A DNA stretch of 64,000 bases from GCA-002793235 sp965267355 (GTDB lineage: Bacteria; Bacteroidota; Bacteroidia; Flavobacteriales_E; Vicingaceae), in assembly GCA_965267355.1 (NCBI GenBank), contig OZ253956.1:620001-684000 (forward strand), read 5' to 3'. This document shows positions 24,887 through 32,765 of the stretch, one piece after another. The stretch's first letter is position 1. Every line of letters starts with the position of its first letter. Below the pieces are notes generated by a model that was not told the DNA's origin, searched no databases, and was given only the letters and a program-made list of their open reading frames with translations. The translations under genes and the position numbers were made by a program.

Positions 24887-26052
24887 TCAGTATTTTTCTG
24901 ATTAGCTTATCTTCTTTTTGTTTTGCCCAATCTGAAGAACGGGCATATTATCTTGAACCTGAATATCAATTCGGTAAAATAATTCCCATTAGTAGCTACG
25001 GAGAACCCCCAGAAATTGGATTTCAAAATTCCGCTGCTTTAAGTTTTGGATTTACCAATTCCGATACCACCAAATGGGGAAGATATTACAATCAAGCTGA
25101 GGCTGGTGTAATGATGCTTTATTCCAACTTAGGGAACAATGATGTATTAGGCCATCAAATAGGTGTATTGCCTTTTATTTCGTTTAGAGTATTTAATAAA
25201 CTTAAAAACCCTCTTAAGCTAAGATTGGGAGCGGGTATATCCTACTTTACTCATAAATTCGATAGTATAGATAATTTTCAAAACGAACTAATAGGAGCAA
25301 GCTTTACATGGGACGTGAAAGTGTTTTTGTATAAATCCATTTATAAAAACAAAAAGTTTAATCTACAAATGGGTGTTGGTTTCTCTCATGAATCTAATGG
25401 GCACACCAAACTTCCTAATTTAGGCATCAACTCTCCTATGGTATCCTTATCTGGACAATTTTACTCTCAAGAAGAAGCAAATTTTCACCATCCTACTCGA
25501 AAGAAAAGGGGCAACGTAGGACCAAAAAATTATTTTGTAGATATACGACAAGGTATTGGAATACATGAGCAAGACGAAACAGAAGGGCCGAGATTAGGAG
25601 TGGTGAAACCCGTATACTCAACCAGTGCTAGTGCCGCAATAATTTTTAATAGTCATATTAAACTAAGAGCTGGTTTTACTTATCGCTTCTACCAACACTT
25701 TTACGATCACATTATTGATAGTAATGTGGTTAGTCTTTCAGATGATCCTAGATGGAATGCGTCTAACATAAGTTTCTTTCTCGGAAATGAGTTTTTAATG
25801 GGGCATGTTGGAGTTGATGCCGAATTAGGTTTTAACCTTCATAGACCATTCTACAACACCTTTAATCCAAAAGGAGATATTGCTTTGGTTATGCAAAAAT
25901 TGTTATTGACTAGAATTGGCATGAATTTGTATTTGTTTAACACCCATAAAATGCCAAAGCACAATGTTTACATTGGCACACACATTAAAGCTAACAATGT
26001 AAAAGCCGATTATACAGAGTTTACTTTGGGTTATAGTTACAAGTTGAACTAG
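24865..26052 (+). CDS. PagL-like acyloxyacyl hydrolase / lipid A deacylase family protein
   Basis: A 395-residue outer-membrane protein with a signal peptide ending near F-C-F-A-Q. Residues 175-178 read H-E-S-N, followed by N-L-G-I-N and an amphipathic strand, matching the catalytic H-x-S-N region of PagL lipid A 3-O-deacylases. The protein is more than twice the size of Pseudomonas PagL, with extra barrel strands on both sides. Deacylase activity is inferred. The ATG lies 22 bases inside the end of secA in another frame, so translation may be coupled. It heads a run of envelope-lipid genes. Confidence 0.7.
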   Translation: MSRKARLISIFLISLSSFCFAQSEERAYYLEPEYQFGKIIPISSYGEPPEIGFQNSAALSFGFTNSDTTKWGRYYNQAEAGVMMLYSNLGNNDVLGHQIGVLPFISFRVFNKLKNPLKLRLGAGISYFTHKFDSIDNFQNELIGASFTWDVKVFLYKSIYKNKKFNLQMGVGFSHESNGHTKLPNLGINSPMVSLSGQFYSQEEANFHHPTRKKRGNVGPKNYFVDIRQGIGIHEQDETEGPRLGVVKPVYSTSASAAIIFNSHIKLRAGFTYRFYQHFYDHIIDSNVVSLSDDPRWNASNISFFLGNEFLMGHVGVDAELGFNLHRPFYNTFNPKGDIALVMQKLLLTRIGMNLYLFNTHKMPKHNVYIGTHIKANNVKADYTEFTLGYSYKLN

Positions 26053-26056
26053 AGCT

Positions 26057-26980
26057 GTGAGATTATTTCAAAAAATAATTGTAATTGCCTTGCTTCTTAC
26101 TTTTACAATAAAAAGAAGTAGTGCACAACATTATCAAAACAGCAACTTTGGTATTAATTTAGGTTTGGTTGCGGCCATCGGAAGTCATTTTGATCGATTT
26201 GGGGTAAACATCAGTACTTTTTATGTGACTAATAATGTACAGGTTAATCCAACTTTTCGTTTTTATTTCAATGCCAAAAGCTTAGGACCTAAACAACAAT
26301 ATGTAGAAGCAACAGCTAGCCTTGGATTGGTTTATAGTTTTGGCAATAAAGACACTATCCAAAATTTATTTTATACCCCTGTAAGTAATCAAACAGGCAA
26401 TAAAAACAGTATTGGTTATGCTTATAATTTTTATTTCAATAATATAGGAACCAGTCAAAAAACAGGAACTATTTCTTTACAATTTGCTGAATACAATTTT
26501 GTTGCAGAAAACGACCTTTTTGCTCAACCTAAATTAGACCGATTTAGAACAGGTGCTTTTGTTTTTACTTATCAGAAAAATAAATTTCAATATGCCATTA
26601 ATAGCACCCTATTTACTGGCCAAATGGGCGAAAGAGTAACTGATGAAAGCTACCCTTTTAACCATGTGTATGAAAACAATATAGGAGGCAAGTACACTCA
26701 ACATTCGCACGGTTTATTAAGTGCACAAATAAAATATGCTGGCCCATATCAGCAAATTTATCAAGGAAATATTGGTATAGATTCAGAAAGGGTTAGGCAT
26801 GTCATCCAAAACCGAGTAATCCATGATATTTTAACCATGCCAAAACTTACAGGAAATATTAACGCACATATTCCGATGATTGACGATAAAGGAAATCAAT
26901 TCTTATTCAAAGAAAACCAAAAAGTAAGACCTCCGAAAATTTACTGGAACGGATTTAGCAACGCTGCTATTTTTTATTAA
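26057..26980 (+). CDS. Secreted protein resembling Bacteroidota 'toxin type 23' family
   Basis: A 307-residue protein with a GTG start 4 bases after the previous stop and a signal peptide ending near S-S-A-Q. The opening H-Y-Q-N-S-N-F-G-I-N-L-G-L-V-A-A-I-G, the following H-F-D-R-F-G and later F-Y-F-N-A-K-S-L-G-P-K recall Bacteroidota proteins labelled polymorphic toxin type 23. The N-terminal half looks beta-rich; the C-terminal half has H-S-H-G and conserved R-V-R-H residues. No delivery domain or immunity gene is nearby, so a toxin role is doubtful. It is translationally linked to the PagL-like gene. Confidence 0.55.
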   Translation: MRLFQKIIVIALLLTFTIKRSSAQHYQNSNFGINLGLVAAIGSHFDRFGVNISTFYVTNNVQVNPTFRFYFNAKSLGPKQQYVEATASLGLVYSFGNKDTIQNLFYTPVSNQTGNKNSIGYAYNFYFNNIGTSQKTGTISLQFAEYNFVAENDLFAQPKLDRFRTGAFVFTYQKNKFQYAINSTLFTGQMGERVTDESYPFNHVYENNIGGKYTQHSHGLLSAQIKYAGPYQQIYQGNIGIDSERVRHVIQNRVIHDILTMPKLTGNINAHIPMIDDKGNQFLFKENQKVRPPKIYWNGFSNAAIFY

Positions 26981-27927
26981 AAAGTAAACACCACACCCAC
27001 CAAATTATCTCCATAAACATTCGTAATAAAAAACTGAGGCTGTATGCCATGCTTTGCTTCAGAAAGAGGGTCTGTATTTGTCTTTTTAATCCTCTTATTA
27101 GCAACCACAGTACCCACCGAATAGCCAATTAAAAATCCTAGCGGATAATCAGATGCATAGTGCACTTCACTGTTCATCATTTCTATAGCCAGAACACCAA
27201 CCAACGAGTAACCTACTGGTCTAATCCATTTAATCTCAGGGTAATTTTTTCCAATTATAGTTACGGTAGAAGTTAACGTAGCCACATGCCCAGAAGGCAT
27301 AGCATCGTACATAGCCGTATGATCAAGATACTCTTGAAACCCTGGGAACCCATGCCATTTTCCTCTTGGCTGTGTCCTTAAATGTGGGCTCTCTCGCCCA
27401 AACACTCTTTTTAATCCTTGTGTTAAAATACCCAAGGTTAAAATTCCTTCTACAATTTCACTGGAGGTATGCAATGCTCTGTAATTTTTAGTTAATGCCC
27501 CTCCTGTTAAAAACCCTAAGCCAATAGCTAAAGATGTATTTCCATGCCCTAAATAATAAAGTGCTGCCGAATTGTTTTTAGGATAAGTAAACATGTTTAA
27601 AAAGGTCTCTTGCTCATGATCTTCTTCCAATCCAATATCTCTTAAATTAGCTGCATAATCCAACAATTCTTCATCGGCTGCATACAACATTCCAGTTGTT
27701 AAACCAGTTAAACCCCACCATTTTAAGTTCTCTTTTTTTACAGCTTCTTTACCAAGGTTAACATAATTTTTTGGCCAACCAGTAACAAACTCAAACAACT
27801 TAGGCCGCTCATAAGTATAAGTCAACTCGTCAGAAATTTGAAATGATTGCTCGGCAGGTTTTTCTTTTTTTTGAGCAAAAGAAAATGACACCACTAACAA
27901 AAACAATATGGTAAAAATGTACTTCAT
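26977..27927 (-). CDS. PAP2-superfamily membrane phosphatase with altered arginine motifs
   Basis: A 316-residue protein with a signal sequence or anchor at residues 1-18 and several hydrophobic helices. Motif 2 P-S-G-H is intact at 211-214, and motif 3 keeps H256 and D260. The arginines that bind phosphate are gone: motif 1 reads K173-x6-S180-P181 instead of K-x6-R-P, and the S-R of motif 3 is E249-M250. The nucleophile His remains, so it may be active on an unusual substrate or be a degenerate paralogue. It lies directly after the second PAP2 gene (the stop and start share one base). Confidence 0.85.
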   Translation of the reverse strand: MKYIFTILFLLVVSFSFAQKKEKPAEQSFQISDELTYTYERPKLFEFVTGWPKNYVNLGKEAVKKENLKWWGLTGLTTGMLYAADEELLDYAANLRDIGLEEDHEQETFLNMFTYPKNNSAALYYLGHGNTSLAIGLGFLTGGALTKNYRALHTSSEIVEGILTLGILTQGLKRVFGRESPHLRTQPRGKWHGFPGFQEYLDHTAMYDAMPSGHVATLTSTVTIIGKNYPEIKWIRPVGYSLVGVLAIEMMNSEVHYASDYPLGFLIGYSVGTVVANKRIKKTNTDPLSEAKHGIQPQFFITNVYGDNLVGVVFTF

Positions 27928-28655
27928 TAAAACCTTAAGGTAGCCGTAAAAGTAAGTTCATCTCCATTGTAAATCGGACAAAAACTTACATTATTATTCT
28001 TTTTAAAAGGATTCCAGTTCTTAAGCGGTTCAACATGATAAATTACATTAGCAACTAATATTCCTACTCCAGCACCAGCCAGCACATCAGAAATCCAATG
28101 TCTGTTATTTAATACGCGAAATGTTCCTGTTGAAGCAGCAAACAAATAACCACTACCAGCCATTAATGAACTTGAACCTTTATATTCATGATACAAAATT
28201 GTAGCCCCTAGAAAAGTTGCAGCTGTATGGCCAGAAGGGAATGCATGATTACTACTATTATCTGGTCGTGTTTTACCAATACCTCTTTTGAACGAATGAA
28301 CAACTATCATTGTAGCTAACCCACCAATTGCCATGTTTTTAGTTTGGTCAAACCAGTGGTTTTTTGCTTTTAATCCAGCCAAATCACCAATGTAAACTTG
28401 TACAAAAGGAACATACTGCATGTAATCGTCAATAGAATTATGATAATCATTCCCTACCTTATTCCTAACATTTTTTTGGATGGTTTTTTCAGTAAAAGTA
28501 CCCGTTAATACCGATCCTGTTAAAATTAAAGTAGCGGGAATTAACGCTTGCTCTACAAATGGTTTAGTTTGCTTTTTAAACCCAATAGTATCATTTTGAG
28601 CAAATCCAATTTGCCAAAAAAATAATACCCCTAATAAAAAACCACACTTTACCAT
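27927..28655 (-). CDS. PAP2-superfamily lipid phosphatase
   Basis: A 242-residue membrane phosphatase of the phosphatidic acid phosphatase type 2 family, expected to act on lipid phosphates or undecaprenyl diphosphate at the outer face of the inner membrane. All three motifs are canonical: K-R-G-I-G-K-T-R-P, F-P-S-G-H-T-A-A and F-R-V-L-N-N-R-H-W-I-S-D. A signal peptide or anchor ends near F-A-Q. It is the first gene of a two-gene minus-strand operon with the diverged PAP2 paralogue. A PagL-like gene and an LTA-synthase-like gene nearby suggest a role in envelope lipid modification. Confidence 0.9.
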   Translation of the reverse strand: MVKCGFLLGVLFFWQIGFAQNDTIGFKKQTKPFVEQALIPATLILTGSVLTGTFTEKTIQKNVRNKVGNDYHNSIDDYMQYVPFVQVYIGDLAGLKAKNHWFDQTKNMAIGGLATMIVVHSFKRGIGKTRPDNSSNHAFPSGHTAATFLGATILYHEYKGSSSLMAGSGYLFAASTGTFRVLNNRHWISDVLAGAGVGILVANVIYHVEPLKNWNPFKKNNNVSFCPIYNGDELTFTATLRF

Positions 28656-28660
28656 AACAA

Positions 28661-28668
28661 CAAAAGTA
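28661..28668 (-). promoter_or_regulatory. -7 box for the PAP2 pair
   Basis: The minus strand reads TACTTTTG, a TAnnTTTG match only 5 bases before the ATG; the transcript would be almost leaderless. Tentative. Confidence 0.3.
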
Positions 28669-28696
28669 ATCCAAAAATTTAAAGTGATTTTTTAGT

Positions 28697-28704
28697 TAGC
28701 TTTG
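28697..28704 (+). promoter_or_regulatory. -7 box for the LTA-synthase-like gene
   Basis: TAGCTTTG is an exact TAnnTTTG match 16 bases before the ATG at 28721. The -33 element is not evident. Confidence 0.4.
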
Positions 28705-28720
28705 CTTACATTTTTATTCC

Positions 28721-30694
28721 ATGAAAATCAGCATTCCGAAGCGATATCAGTTATTAAAAACTCTGGTGCTATTTTTTTTAGCACTTTCTTTTGTCACACG
28801 TGTTGCGTTGTATATTTGGTCGCTCAGCACCATTGATTTTTCGTTTATTGCTTTTATTAAAATCATTTTTGTAGGAGTGTTTTTCGATATTGGTGTTATC
28901 TCCTTTTTTGCTTTACCCTACAGTTTATATTTGTTGGTTTTTCCAAACAAATGGGTAGGCAGTAAACTCGACAAAATATTAACCTATTTTGCTTTTTTCA
29001 TTGTCTTACTCATTTTTGCATTTAGCACTTTATCAGAGTTTACTTTTTGGGAAGAATTCAGTTGTAGATTTAATTTTATAGCTGTTGATTATCTGGTTTA
29101 TACTGATGAAGTAGTTGCTAACATTAATGAATCTTATCCGCTACCTATTTTACTCTCCCTGGTTATTGGTGTTGTTCTAGGAATCATTTTATTGTCAAAA
29201 AAAATTGGTGTTTTTCAAAAAACATTTAACGCTTCTTTATCCCTTAAGCAAAAGCTAATCGGTTTCGGATTAAGTGCTGTTATTTGTCTAATATTTTCAA
29301 CAAGTATAGAAAACAAAGACGCAGAATGGTCTACCAACCGCTACGAGAACGAATTAAGCAAATCGGGTATTTATTCTTTTTTTGCAGCCTTTAGAAACAA
29401 CGAGCTCAGTTATCCTAATTTTTATCTTACACAAGATAAAGGTATTGCCCTACAGGTAATGAAAAACAACATTATTACCCCAAATGAAAACTGGTTAGAC
29501 AAAGACCCTTTTAGTTTTAAAAGAAAAGTTGTTAATTATGGTGAAGAGAAAAAACCAAACGTAATTTTTATTTGTGTAGAAAGTTTAAGTGCCAAATACC
29601 TTGCTCGTTTTGATAATGATGAATACGATTTTGTGTTTACACCTTATTTAGATTCGTTAATGCAACATTGCATTAATTTTAATACTCTTTTTGCTACTGG
29701 AACGAGAACCATTCGAGGCATGGAAGCGATTACACTTTCTGTTCCTCCTTCACCAGGTAGAAGCATCGTAAAACGACCAAACAATACAGGTTTTTTTAAT
29801 ATTGGGACTGTATTTGCTTCAAAGGGTTATAAAAATGTTTTCTTTTATGGAGGCGATGGATACTTTGACAACATGAACCAATTCTTTGGTGGAAATGGTT
29901 TTGACATTGTTGACAGAGGTAGAGGTTACCTAATGGGTGATGATTTTACTTCTAAAAGAACCAACATTAATGATGATGAAGTAACCTTTGAAAATGCTTG
30001 GGGAGTATGTGACGAAGACATATATAACAAAGTAATTAAAGAGGCTGATTTGAACCACAAAAACGACCAACCATTTTTCAATTTTGTAATGACTACTTCT
30101 AATCACAGACCATACACTTATCCCGAAAATAAAATTGACATTGCTTCGGGAGAGGGTAGGCATGGTGCTGTAAGATATACCGATTATGCCATTAACGAAT
30201 TTATTAAAACTGCAAAAACCAAACCTTGGTTTAAAAATACCATTTTTGTTATTATGGCAGATCATTGTGCTTCTAGTGCTGGCGAGCAAGAATTAGATGT
30301 TTCTAAATATCACATCCCCGGAATGATATACAACCTAACCAACGATACTGCCCTTGAGGTAAATACACTTTGTTCTCAAATTGATATTTTTCCAACCCTT
30401 TTTGGTTATTTAAACTGGAGTTATGATAGTAGGTTGTTAGGTCGAGATATCAACCAAGTAGAACCTGACAAAGAAATGGCACTAATTGCCAACTACCGAA
30501 AATTAGGTTTATTGAAAGGGACAGATTTAATGGTGCTAAACGATAAAAAATCGGCTAATTTTTACACTTGGAATAAAGAGCAAAACAAACTTAATCTACA
30601 AAAAACAGACTCAGCATTTTTACAACTTACGGTTGGCTACTACCAAATCAACGACTACCTTTATCAAAACGATTACCAAAAACTGGATAAATAG
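28721..30694 (+). CDS. LTA synthase family phosphoglycerol transferase / sulfatase-fold enzyme
   Basis: A 657-residue inner-membrane enzyme with five N-terminal transmembrane helices (about residues 12-185) and an extracytoplasmic alkaline-phosphatase-fold domain. Catalytic-type residues are visible: the metal-ligand Glu in F-I-C-V-E-S-L-S-A near 293, the nucleophile Thr in T-G-T-R-T-I-R-G near 328, and the metal site M-A-D-H-C near 514. Gram-negative relatives transfer phosphoglycerol or phosphoethanolamine to glycans or lipids; the acceptor here is unknown. It is followed by a PlsC-like acyltransferase on the same strand. Confidence 0.9.
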   Translation: MKISIPKRYQLLKTLVLFFLALSFVTRVALYIWSLSTIDFSFIAFIKIIFVGVFFDIGVISFFALPYSLYLLVFPNKWVGSKLDKILTYFAFFIVLLIFAFSTLSEFTFWEEFSCRFNFIAVDYLVYTDEVVANINESYPLPILLSLVIGVVLGIILLSKKIGVFQKTFNASLSLKQKLIGFGLSAVICLIFSTSIENKDAEWSTNRYENELSKSGIYSFFAAFRNNELSYPNFYLTQDKGIALQVMKNNIITPNENWLDKDPFSFKRKVVNYGEEKKPNVIFICVESLSAKYLARFDNDEYDFVFTPYLDSLMQHCINFNTLFATGTRTIRGMEAITLSVPPSPGRSIVKRPNNTGFFNIGTVFASKGYKNVFFYGGDGYFDNMNQFFGGNGFDIVDRGRGYLMGDDFTSKRTNINDDEVTFENAWGVCDEDIYNKVIKEADLNHKNDQPFFNFVMTTSNHRPYTYPENKIDIASGEGRHGAVRYTDYAINEFIKTAKTKPWFKNTIFVIMADHCASSAGEQELDVSKYHIPGMIYNLTNDTALEVNTLCSQIDIFPTLFGYLNWSYDSRLLGRDINQVEPDKEMALIANYRKLGLLKGTDLMVLNDKKSANFYTWNKEQNKLNLQKTDSAFLQLTVGYYQINDYLYQNDYQKLDK

Positions 30695-30697
30695 TAC

Positions 30698-30728
30698 AAA
30701 AAGTAAAAGTCAGTTTTTCACTTTTTTT
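30698..30728 (+). terminator. Weak terminator after the LTA-synthase-like gene
   Basis: Imperfect hairpin with outer arms AAAAAGT and ACTTTTT, ending in a T7 tract. AT-only pairing makes it weak. Confidence 0.4.
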
Positions 30729-30754
30729 GGATATTTTATTTTTCTTTTTTGCTA

Positions 30755-30762
30755 TAGTTTTG
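30755..30762 (+). promoter_or_regulatory. -7 box for the acyltransferase gene
   Basis: TAGTTTTG matches TAnnTTTG, 16 bases before the ATG at 30779. TTTG at 30726-30729 is too far for the usual -33. Confidence 0.35.
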
Positions 30763-30778
30763 GTTAAAATTTTGAGAA

Positions 30779-32110
30779 ATGATTTACCGTTTTTTAAAAA
30801 CCGTTTGCAAGCTGGCTCTTAAAGTGTATTTCAGAAAAATGCACATTAATGGCTCAGAGAACATCCCAAAAGAAGGACCTTATTTGATTGTTGCCAATCA
30901 CCCCAGTTCGTTTTTAGATCCATTGTGTGTTGCTACTAATGTGAAACCAAAAGTTAATTTTTTGGCAAAAGGTGTTTTGTTTAAAAACAAAATTGTGGCT
31001 TCCATTCTTAGAGGGTTAAACATGGTGCCTATTTACCGTGCTGAAGATAATCCAAAACTCGTTTCTCAAAATAAAGAAGTATTTAAAGCCTGTTACCAAA
31101 GATTAGCAATAGGTAAAGTAATCATGATTTTTCCAGAAGGGACAAGTGAAATGGAAAGAAGATTGCGAAAAATTAAAACTGGTGCTGCCCGAATTGCGTT
31201 AGGAGCAGAGAAAGAACACAATTACGCCTTAAACATGAAAATAGTTCCTGTTGGATTAAACTACACCAAATCCAGTAGGTTTAGAAGTGAGGTGGTTGTC
31301 AATTTTGGCGAACCCATCAAGATTAAAGATTACATTGATAACTATAAAACCAATGAGGTTGAAACAGTAAAAATATTAACTCAAGATATTGAAACTGCCA
31401 TTAGGGAATTGATGATAGCTATTGATAAAAAAGAGCATGATGAGTTAGTAGAAAGAGTGGAACGCATTTACAAAACTTCATTAGTTGAAGAAAACAATAG
31501 TTTGGGAGATGTTAAAATATCGCAAGGCATTACAGAAGCTATAGACTACTATTACCAAACCGAGCTACAGTTGTACGATAACATGGCGAACCAAATTGAC
31601 CGTTATTTTTTAAAACTAAAAGAAGTGAAGCTAAGCGATAAATCTATTGAGAACATGGATAAAAGAAAGCGATTTATCCCTGAATTGTTTAAATCATTTT
31701 TTGCATTGTTATTGGGCTTTCCGTTTTGGTTATTTGGAATAGTAAGCAGTTACATCCCTTACAAATTACCAAGAATTGTTGCACTAAAAATTACCGATAG
31801 CGAAGCTTTTTATGGAGCATTGCTTATGTCCTTAGGCACTTTGTTTTTTATTTTGTTTTACAGTGCAGAAATTATTGTGTTTTGGTATTTAACAAAACAC
31901 GCTTTATTAACCTTAAGCTTTGGAGTTTTGTTAGTATTAAGTGGTTTTTATACCATTTACTATGCACGGAATGCACGCAGGTTATATTTTAACTTACAAT
32001 TAGCACTAAAGCTGAACCGTAAAAAAGAACTAGTTAAAGAATTAGTTGTGGAGCGTAAACGTTTGATTAAGCAGTTAAATGCGATTAAAGAAGATTACTT
32101 TAATGGTTGA
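30779..32110 (+). CDS. PlsC-family lysophospholipid acyltransferase
   Basis: A 443-residue acyltransferase of the glycerophosphate acyltransferase superfamily. The catalytic block is N-H41-P-S-S-F-L-D47-P, with five residues between His and Asp rather than the four of classical PlsC, a variant I recall as common in Bacteroidota. The substrate motif F-P-E-G-T-S lies near 121-126. After the acyltransferase domain (about 1-220) come a charged helical stretch and two hydrophobic blocks near 300-325 and 345-395, so it is membrane-bound. It may acylate lysophosphatidic acid or another glycerolipid. Confidence 0.9.
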   Translation: MIYRFLKTVCKLALKVYFRKMHINGSENIPKEGPYLIVANHPSSFLDPLCVATNVKPKVNFLAKGVLFKNKIVASILRGLNMVPIYRAEDNPKLVSQNKEVFKACYQRLAIGKVIMIFPEGTSEMERRLRKIKTGAARIALGAEKEHNYALNMKIVPVGLNYTKSSRFRSEVVVNFGEPIKIKDYIDNYKTNEVETVKILTQDIETAIRELMIAIDKKEHDELVERVERIYKTSLVEENNSLGDVKISQGITEAIDYYYQTELQLYDNMANQIDRYFLKLKEVKLSDKSIENMDKRKRFIPELFKSFFALLLGFPFWLFGIVSSYIPYKLPRIVALKITDSEAFYGALLMSLGTLFFILFYSAEIIVFWYLTKHALLTLSFGVLLVLSGFYTIYYARNARRLYFNLQLALKLNRKKELVKELVVERKRLIKQLNAIKEDYFNG

Positions 32111-32166
32111 AGATTACCTCATCATCCAACATAACATCTGATATAGTATTTAATATTAGGAAATTC

Positions 32167-32643
32167 CTAATGTGCTGTATAAACAAAATTCAAACTATTT
32201 TCTTTCATATTAATGGATGCATCCACCCAAGCTTCTTTATCAAGAATATCAATAAATTCATACCCTTCTTGAGTCGAAATCCAACTCCCACGATATTTTG
32301 ATTGATTCATTGAATCAGTTATTAAATCATATTTTCCTCTCACATCTCCAATAAAAGTTCTTACTCCATCAACTTTTCGGAATTGATTCAATTCATTATA
32401 AAAAGGAACCTCTTTAATCTGATTTACAACAGTATCTATACTCATCTCATCAAACTTTAAGGTGATAATAGTCGAATAGTCACCTAAGAAAGCATCATAA
32501 GTTACACCTTTATCCTTGATAATTTCGTAGTTCACTGGTAATTCAATATTCAATTCTTTTTGCAGTAATTCTATCTTTTCTTCTTCATTAGAACATGAAA
32601 ACAATAGAATTATAGAAATTAATATTAAACACATTTTCTTCAT
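32167..32643 (-). CDS. Small lipoprotein, function unknown
   Basis: A 158-residue protein with a lipoprotein signal peptide; the lipobox L-F-S-C gives Cys17, followed by S-N-E-E-E. The remainder is a soluble alpha/beta domain without a motif I recognise. It stands alone, 57 bases beyond the acyltransferase in the convergent direction. A short inverted repeat, ATTAGG / CCTAAT at 32155-32171, covers its stop codon and may help end both transcripts. Confidence 0.75.
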   Translation of the reverse strand: MKKMCLILISIILLFSCSNEEEKIELLQKELNIELPVNYEIIKDKGVTYDAFLGDYSTIITLKFDEMSIDTVVNQIKEVPFYNELNQFRKVDGVRTFIGDVRGKYDLITDSMNQSKYRGSWISTQEGYEFIDILDKEAWVDASINMKENSLNFVYTAH

Positions 32644-32765
32644 CCTCTAAAGATAAGAAAGTCTTTGAAATTAATTGCTTTATTAAATTTCACAGCCTCT
32701 AACCACGACTATTACTAATAGCATAACAAATGCTAAAGTCAATAAATATTTTAGCTTAATCTTTT

